Source: Gammaproteobacteria bacterium
GTDB lineage: Bacteria; Pseudomonadota; Gammaproteobacteria; Burkholderiales; Burkholderiaceae_C
Direction of reading: 5' to 3'
Length of the DNA stretch: 10,671 bases
NCBI GenBank assembly: GCA_030054245.1
Contig: JASGCH010000030.1
Location: forward strand, 1-10,671
The notes below the pieces were generated by a model. The model ran no database searches. It worked only from the letters and a program-made list of their open reading frames with translations, and had not been told where the DNA came from. Below, one piece after another: positions 6,570 to 10,671 of this stretch; the stretch's first letter is position 1; every line of letters starts with the position of its first letter. The position numbers and the translations under genes are program-made.

Positions 6570-6730
6570 ACCTTTGCACCTACGACTACGCCGCACGGGC
6601 GAACTGTCAAAGTACAAGGCTTAGCGGCACGCAACCAGCGGAATTTACTGGGGTGTAAATGAGCTGGTGAGTACCGCATAACGCAGTAATTTGGCAGTGC
6701 AGCCAGCGGCGTAGCCGTCGGTGCAAAGGT
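6570..6730. repeat. Intergenic element with 25-bp terminal inverted repeats (161 bp)
   Basis: Positions 6570-6594 and 6706-6730 are inverted repeats of 25 bp with two mismatches; each contains CTTTGCACC followed by a variant of GACGGCTACGCCGC. The conserved core at 6677-6701 is identical over 25 bases to 9699-9723. This is the best preserved member of the family in the window and sits just after the lipoprotein stop codon. Confidence 0.75.
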
Positions 6731-6757
6731 CTCGAAGATGTCAATGAGCTAGTGGGT

Positions 6758-6800
6758 GCAAGCTGGTTTCGCATATACTCAATATGCGAAACCAGCTTGC
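6758..6800. repeat. Perfect 19-bp hairpin with 5-nt loop
   Basis: The left arm 6758-6776 and right arm 6782-6800 are perfect reverse complements (left arm GCAAGCTGGTTTCGCATAT), separated by ACTCA. The inner CGCATAT/ATATGCG arms recur at 1-20, and a similar CATAT-TGAGT-ATATG hairpin, with the loop complemented, occurs at 9633-9647. There is no T-run after it, so it does not look like an ordinary intrinsic terminator. It could still stop exonucleases or partly separate lipoprotein and porin expression. Confidence 0.8.
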
Positions 6801-6803
6801 GAA

Positions 6804-6830
6804 GGCGTGTAGCCGTCGGTGCAAGGATCT
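6804..6830 (+). repeat. Extra copy of the repeat right end
   Basis: TAGCCGTCGGTGCAAGGATC (6810-6829) repeats the right end of the preceding element (TAGCCGTCGGTGCAAAGGTC, 6712-6731) in direct orientation with small differences. It suggests two elements in tandem or a duplicated end. Confidence 0.6.
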
Positions 6831-6988
6831 CTTATAGCTAGAGTACAATCCGTCATCAGGTAGCTGGCTTTCGGATCACCCATGTGAATTTGTGCACCTA
6901 CGGGTGAATCTCTTTTGCCAAAACCACCTTAGTTGGGTATCAAAAGGTTTAAGCCTGTCAGCTTACAATTTTAACCGGAGTATGCAAA

Positions 6989-8290
6989 ATGTCAAAAATA
7001 AAATTTTCTTGGATTGGCAGTATGGTTACGGTCGTTGCTCTCTGGGCGACGGCCGGATTTGCCGTGGAATTAGGTCCCATCGAAATAAAAGGCTTTGCTA
7101 AATACGAGCTATCCAAGTCTTCGAATCAATGCAAGGATTGCCAATTGTATCCTGGAGAGGACAAGCAAAAACTTTGGGCTGATGAAATCGCACCCAACAA
7201 AGTGTATGGTACGGCTTATTCCAATGTATCCTTATTACAACCTTATGTCCTCTTGCGACCGATAGACTTAGGCAAAGGTTTTAAACTTTCTGGGCTATTA
7301 AGCCAAAGGTGGCGAAACCTTAAAGTGGACATTCCCGGCGTGTATTACGAACGCAATGTTCGATTGACCCATGAAGATTATGGTAGCCTGCAATTGGGTG
7401 GGTTTCCAACGCGTGCATGGAGTGTGGCAGATTACCCTTACGGGACCCATTTAGGCATAGCAGATGCTTGGGGAGCTAGTGGTTCAGGATATGGTTTATT
7501 GACGCACGCTGTACGCTACGAAAGCCGCCCATTGGATTTTTTAGATGGAGACTTACATCTGGAATATACCTACGACTTTGGTGATTCTGGATTCCGGCTA
7601 CGAAACCCGGCTTTTCATGAGGTATATATACAATATATCAAAGATGGATTGATACTAGATATCATCGCACAAGACGCCAAAAACGGCTTACCGACGGCTT
7701 GGACCCATGGTCCTTTTCGTGGAGTTGTGGTTTTAGCTGGTGATGAAAAAACCGCTGTGGACAATGGTTTGGCAGAAAACCACCAATCCTTGCTGATGCT
7801 CATGGCAAGATACCCACTCAACGCCAAAGTGGAGTTGTCTGGGGGCATTAGACGCAACTCTTGGAGTGGTGCCAAGGCGGTGGTTGTAGGTCAAGATGCC
7901 AATGGAAATTACATTTGGAACAATATGTTCAACTACGATTGGGCTGGGCAAAAAGCTTATTCGGCTAGCTCCGTCGATTTTTCTTTAGGTCTGCGCTATA
8001 AGTATGATGCCAAATGGACGGCTTCCACTGGTTTGGTCTATTTAGGTAAAGCACGCACCCAAAACCCTGCAGAACGCGGACAATCTAACTCCATGCTCAT
8101 CAACACCATAGGGCTTGGATACGAATACCTACCCGGACTCACCTTGTACGGATTTGCTGGCATGGTGCATTTTGACAAAAAGGGGCTATCTCCCCTTTCT
8201 GCTCCAAGCAATTCAGCTTTCACTGGTGTAGATTCTCGTTTGGCTACCAGCGGGAATTGGGGGGGTATTGGCATGGTTTATGTGTTTTAA
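6989..8290 (+). CDS. Outer-membrane porin, probably for oligosaccharides
   Basis: This 433-residue outer-membrane beta-barrel has a signal peptide (residues 1-25, GFA before VELGP). Alternating amphipathic strands with many aromatic residues follow (for example LHLEYTYDFGDSGFRLR and SSVDFSLGLRYKYDAKW). The chain ends in MVYVF, with the C-terminal Phe recognised by the BAM machinery. The region RLTHEDYGSLQLGGFPTRAW is typical of porin strand pairs. GGAG lies 8 nt before the ATG at 6989. An unusual CKDC motif (Cys48 and Cys51) occurs near the mature N-terminus. I do not recognise a named family with certainty. Position between glucan-active genes suggests uptake of beta-glucan oligosaccharides; that is inferred. 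GH17 follows after 50 bp, probably on the same transcript. Confidence 0.85.
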   Translation: MSKIKFSWIGSMVTVVALWATAGFAVELGPIEIKGFAKYELSKSSNQCKDCQLYPGEDKQKLWADEIAPNKVYGTAYSNVSLLQPYVLLRPIDLGKGFKLSGLLSQRWRNLKVDIPGVYYERNVRLTHEDYGSLQLGGFPTRAWSVADYPYGTHLGIADAWGASGSGYGLLTHAVRYESRPLDFLDGDLHLEYTYDFGDSGFRLRNPAFHEVYIQYIKDGLILDIIAQDAKNGLPTAWTHGPFRGVVVLAGDEKTAVDNGLAENHQSLLMLMARYPLNAKVELSGGIRRNSWSGAKAVVVGQDANGNYIWNNMFNYDWAGQKAYSASSVDFSLGLRYKYDAKWTASTGLVYLGKARTQNPAERGQSNSMLINTIGLGYEYLPGLTLYGFAGMVHFDKKGLSPLSAPSNSAFTGVDSRLATSGNWGGIGMVYVF

Positions 8291-8340
8291 GCGGTGTCGG
8301 GTAAACCAGTCTTTTTTCTTCAAAGTAACAAGCATTCGCC

Positions 8341-9510
8341 ATGATTAAATTAAAAGCATTCGTTGCCACCCTTCTTATCCCTGCTTTGTTGGTCGCGTGT
8401 AATGATGGTACCTTTAGTGGCAATAGTCAACCTAAAACAGCCAGTGATTTGCCAACGCCCACTTATAGTTTGCCAACCAGAAACTTACCCAGCCAGTTCA
8501 CCACCGGAACCGTCAAAGCCGTAGCTTATTCAGCTTACCGAGGTACGGGACCTGGCACCAGCGATTCTCCCACAGACGCTCATATCTCACAGGATTTGGG
8601 CTTATTGTCCACGACCGGGTTTACTCTACTACGGATGTTTGGTTCGGATGACCTGACGCAAAGAGTGTTACGGATAGCCCAACAAAGTTATCCCAACTTA
8701 AAATTCCAATTGGGCATTTATTTACAAGTTCCAGCGGTCAGTTGTAATAGCGATGCAGTCAACCAAGCCCAAATCAAAAAAGGTATAGAGTTGGCTCGTT
8801 CCTTTGATAATATTATCGCCGTCAGTGTGGGCAACGAAGTCTCTTTGACGGGTAGTCATTTGTTGATGAGTTGTATGGTCGATTATATAAAGACCGTAAA
8901 AACCCGCGTCCCCCAGCCGGTCACGGCTGACGATGATGTGGCGCTTTATACCAACCAGAGGAGCTTTACCCATGCTGGAAAAACTTACTCTGGGGCTGAT
9001 CTATTACCTTGGTTAGATTTTTTATCTGTCCACACTTACCCTATGTCCAATGCCAATTATTGGGATTGGCAAAGTCAAAGAGTGGACGCTCAGACTTTAA
9101 TGACGGCGGCCATCGATAACGCCAAAAGTCACATCACTTCCCTGCGGAACTACGCTTACTCCAATCAAGCCGGCCTAGCGACCACCGTTGGCTCCAGTAT
9201 GCCGATTATCATTGGAGAAACAGGTTGGAAAGCCAGAATAACCAACTCTGCCAACCCACTAGAATCTGCCACGGCTGGGCCAGTTAATGCTAAAATGTAT
9301 TATGATATGCTGGTAGCTTGGCAAAATTCTGGTGGTACTAGCCCTAAAACCATCGTTTATTTTGAGGCTTTTGACGAAACTTGGAAAGGCAGTGACGACG
9401 GCTGGGGGTTGTGGGACGAGAATCGAGTACCAAGGTACGCATTGTGTGGAACTTTAGCTCCATCGGCACCCGATTGCTCAGCGAATATCTATCAAGGTGC
9501 TAAGTTTTAA
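8341..9510 (+). CDS. GH17 family beta-1,3-glucanase lipoprotein
   Basis: This 389-residue glycoside hydrolase family 17 enzyme is a retaining TIM-barrel enzyme acting on beta-1,3-glucan; some bacterial members are transglycosylases. The N-terminus is a lipoprotein signal ending LLVAC with lipid-bearing Cys20, then a Ser/Thr/Pro-rich linker to about residue 56. The catalytic pair is visible: acid/base E166 in AVSVGNEVS and nucleophile E293 in IIIGETGWK. Other family features are LLRMFGSDD (97-104), LSVHTYP (228-234) and VYFEAFDETWKGSDDGWGLW (339-358). Asn at +2 suggests outer-membrane sorting. No clear Shine-Dalgarno precedes the ATG. With GH81 cutting long chains, this enzyme would process the products at the cell surface or periplasm. 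The gene sits 50 bp after the porin with no promoter seen between. Confidence 0.93.
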   Translation: MIKLKAFVATLLIPALLVACNDGTFSGNSQPKTASDLPTPTYSLPTRNLPSQFTTGTVKAVAYSAYRGTGPGTSDSPTDAHISQDLGLLSTTGFTLLRMFGSDDLTQRVLRIAQQSYPNLKFQLGIYLQVPAVSCNSDAVNQAQIKKGIELARSFDNIIAVSVGNEVSLTGSHLLMSCMVDYIKTVKTRVPQPVTADDDVALYTNQRSFTHAGKTYSGADLLPWLDFLSVHTYPMSNANYWDWQSQRVDAQTLMTAAIDNAKSHITSLRNYAYSNQAGLATTVGSSMPIIIGETGWKARITNSANPLESATAGPVNAKMYYDMLVAWQNSGGTSPKTIVYFEAFDETWKGSDDGWGLWDENRVPRYALCGTLAPSAPDCSANIYQGAKF

Positions 9511-9518
9511 AATAGAGA

Positions 9519-9752
9519 AGACTGTTGCACCATCGGCTATGCCGCTTGGTGAGCTATCAAAATAACAAGGCTTCCGCGTACCCAACCAGCTTCATTTCCG
9601 CAGATAATCATGGTGAGCACTCGCTAATCTTACATATTGAGTATATGCGAGACTAGGAGCGCAAGCGCAATGGATAGCGCAACGAACTTAAGCACATACA
9701 TAACGCAGTAATTTGGCAGTGCAAGCCCTTGGAAGCAGGGGTGCATGGGTCT
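9519..9752. repeat. Intergenic element with terminal repeats (234 bp)
   Basis: The left end AGACTGTTGCACC (9519-9531) and the reverse complement of the right end 9740-9752 (AGACCCATGCACC) match at 10 of 13 positions. Next to the left end is CCATCGGCTATGCCGCTTGG, as at 3135-3154. The conserved core is at 9699-9723, identical to 6677-6701. A CATAT-TGAGT-ATATG hairpin sits in the middle (9633-9647), followed by AGGAGCG as at 1-60. It fills the gap between GH17 and gspJ almost completely. Confidence 0.68.
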
Positions 9753-9756
9753 TTAG

Positions 9757-10452
9757 ATGAAAACCACAACCTCGTTAAATCCTTTACACTTGGCTTTTAC
9801 TTTGATAGAGGTCATGGTCGTATTATCGATCGTCAGTTTATTGGGTATTATGGCTTGGCGTGGCGTTGCTGGTTTAGAAACGCTTAAAGTTCGCCATTTA
9901 GAGTTTGAAGAAAAAACGCAATTATTACAAAACAGCATTCATCAGTGGCGCATCGATTTACAAGATGTCTATTATTTTAACAAACAGATGGACCTGCCAC
10001 AAGGAGCGCTCTGGAATGGTCAACTTTTTAAACTGGTACGACAAGGGTTGAACGCAGATCAGCAATGGGTATTGCGGGTGGTGGGTTGGACCCTACGCCA
10101 GAACGATGGGACACTGTACTGGATGCGTTGGCAATCACCAGACATTGTTGACAAGATTAATTTACAAAAATTTTGGTCACTTGTAGACGATTGGTCTAAG
10201 TCAGCGACCCAAGAATTACGCCAATACGAGGTAGCACTTCTGCCCTTACAATCGTGGCAACTGTATTTTCGTACAGAATCTGATGCCGGTTGGGCAAATG
10301 CTTTATCATCCACCCAGCAAAACCTCAACTTGACCAAACCTGGGTTACCCCAAGCCGTACGCTTGAACATTACAACGGATGCGAAATTCACCCACCAAGG
10401 AACTTATATCGTGGATTGGCTTAATCCCTTGAGTGTAAAATTACGACAATGA
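9757..10452 (+). CDS. gspJ: Type II secretion pseudopilin GspJ
   Basis: This 231-residue minor pseudopilin is expected to form the tip complex with GspI and GspK in the inner membrane and periplasm and to help export folded proteins. The N-terminal motif FTLIEVMVVLSIVSLLGIMAWRG (residues 14-36) has the conserved Glu at +5 and a single hydrophobic helix. The ensuing WRGVAGLE and the LFKLVRQG...WVLRVVGWTLRQNDGTLYWMRW section are GspJ-like, and the length fits. The residue before the cleavage site is Ala13, not the usual Gly. The ATG is the first possible start because TAG lies directly before it; no strong Shine-Dalgarno is seen. The end overlaps the gspK start by 4 nt (ATGA), so the two are translationally coupled. 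It could be the exporter gene for the upstream glucanases, but that is inference. Confidence 0.85.
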   Translation: MKTTTSLNPLHLAFTLIEVMVVLSIVSLLGIMAWRGVAGLETLKVRHLEFEEKTQLLQNSIHQWRIDLQDVYYFNKQMDLPQGALWNGQLFKLVRQGLNADQQWVLRVVGWTLRQNDGTLYWMRWQSPDIVDKINLQKFWSLVDDWSKSATQELRQYEVALLPLQSWQLYFRTESDAGWANALSSTQQNLNLTKPGLPQAVRLNITTDAKFTHQGTYIVDWLNPLSVKLRQ

Positions 10453-10640
10453 ATAAACCCATTCAGCCTGGCGTCGCTCTCATGATGGCTCTTTTAACCG
10501 TAGCTCTGGTGAGCGTTATCAGTTTGAGTTTTTTATCCTTACAAACTCAAAGAATTGAAGTGGAATCTGCCAGACGACAGCAACAACAAGCACAATGGCT
10601 ATTAAAAGGCATCATCGATTGGGCTAGGCTGGTCCTTTAA
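10449..10640 (+). CDS. gspK: GspK N-terminal part, interrupted by an early stop
   Basis: The 63-residue frame begins like the minor pseudopilin GspK: PGVALMMALLTVALVSVISLSF as pseudopilin helix, then the IEVESARRQQQQAQWLLKGIIDWARLVL segment, which corresponds to the RA(A)xDWARLVL region of the family. GspK proteins are normally about 300 residues, so TAA at 10638-10640 is far too early. The +1 frame from 10636 stays open to the window end and reads NSKPQGSSNLS, whose Leu spacing could fit the DHLGE-like segment after WARLVL. Possible causes are a frameshift mutation, an assembly or sequencing error, or a programmed shift at CTT-TAA. The window ends 31 bp later, so this cannot be settled. The start overlaps the gspJ stop. 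Confidence 0.7.
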   Translation: MNKPIQPGVALMMALLTVALVSVISLSFLSLQTQRIEVESARRQQQQAQWLLKGIIDWARLVL

Positions 10641-10671
10641 TTCTAAACCCCAAGGTTCGTCTAATTTGTCA

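Larger units (their letters stand above)
6540..6988. other. Gene-free stretch between the lipoprotein and porin genes
   Basis: It is filled by repeat-family material: an inverted-repeat element (6570-6730), a long perfect hairpin (6758-6800), an extra end copy (6804-6830), and a weak end-like motif GTGCACCTACGGGT at 6892-6905. TACAAT at 6844-6849 and again at 6964-6969 could be -10 boxes for the porin, but neither has a credible -35. No operator like those at 1331, 3286 and 5656 is present. Confidence 0.55.

Noticed and set aside
6302..6679. 125-codon minus-strand frame over the lipoprotein 3' end
   Set aside because: It is antisense to the lipoprotein gene and extends into the repeat element; composition is not protein-like.
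6905..6920. A fourth LacI-type operator upstream of the porin (TGAATCTCTTTTGCCA)
   Set aside because: The half-sites do not align with TGAAA/TTTCA without a gap, and symmetry is lost.
7615..8274. Minus-strand frames inside the porin gene
   Set aside because: They are shadows of a clearly coding plus-strand barrel gene with no ribosome-binding sites or family features.

Overview
The window reads as a beta-1,3-glucan (laminarin-type) utilisation locus in a Gram-negative bacterium, followed by the start of a type II secretion gene pair. The host is probably a member of the Pseudomonadota, and a betaproteobacterium is my best guess. The reasons are an outer-membrane barrel ending in Phe, two lipoprotein signal peptides, gspJ/gspK pseudopilin genes and moderate GC content. 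The taxonomic guess is an inference; nothing here fixes genus or species.

Layout. On the minus strand lie a sugar ABC-transporter solute-binding protein (81-1316) and a LacI-family regulator (1696-2730). On the plus strand follow a secreted GH81 endo-beta-1,3-glucanase (3313-5580), a 260-residue lipoprotein of unknown family (5757-6539), an outer-membrane porin (6989-8290), a GH17 glucanase lipoprotein (8341-9510), gspJ (9757-10452), and a gspK reading frame that stops after 63 codons (10449-10640) close to the window edge.

How the genes fit together. Three near-identical 14-bp operator-like palindromes of LacI-family type (TGAAAACGATTTCA and variants) sit just upstream of the binding protein, the GH81 gene and the lipoprotein gene. 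This links the regulator to uptake, depolymerisation and surface-binding functions. The inferred scheme is: GH81 (secreted) and GH17 (lipid-anchored) cut beta-1,3-glucan, the lipoprotein may bind glucan, the porin admits oligosaccharides, and the ABC system whose binding protein is seen here imports them. The transporter permease and ATPase genes are not in the window.

The long gene-free stretches (1317-1695, 2731-3312, 6540-6988 and 9511-9756) are filled largely by a dispersed repeat family. Members have imperfect terminal inverted repeats resembling AGACTGTTGCACC, a conserved internal block (TAACGCAGTAATTTGGCAG) and, in some, an associated hairpin with CGCATAT/ATATGCG arms. No transposase is present, so these look like MITE- or REP-like non-autonomous elements. 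One copy ends 4 bp before the gspJ start codon.
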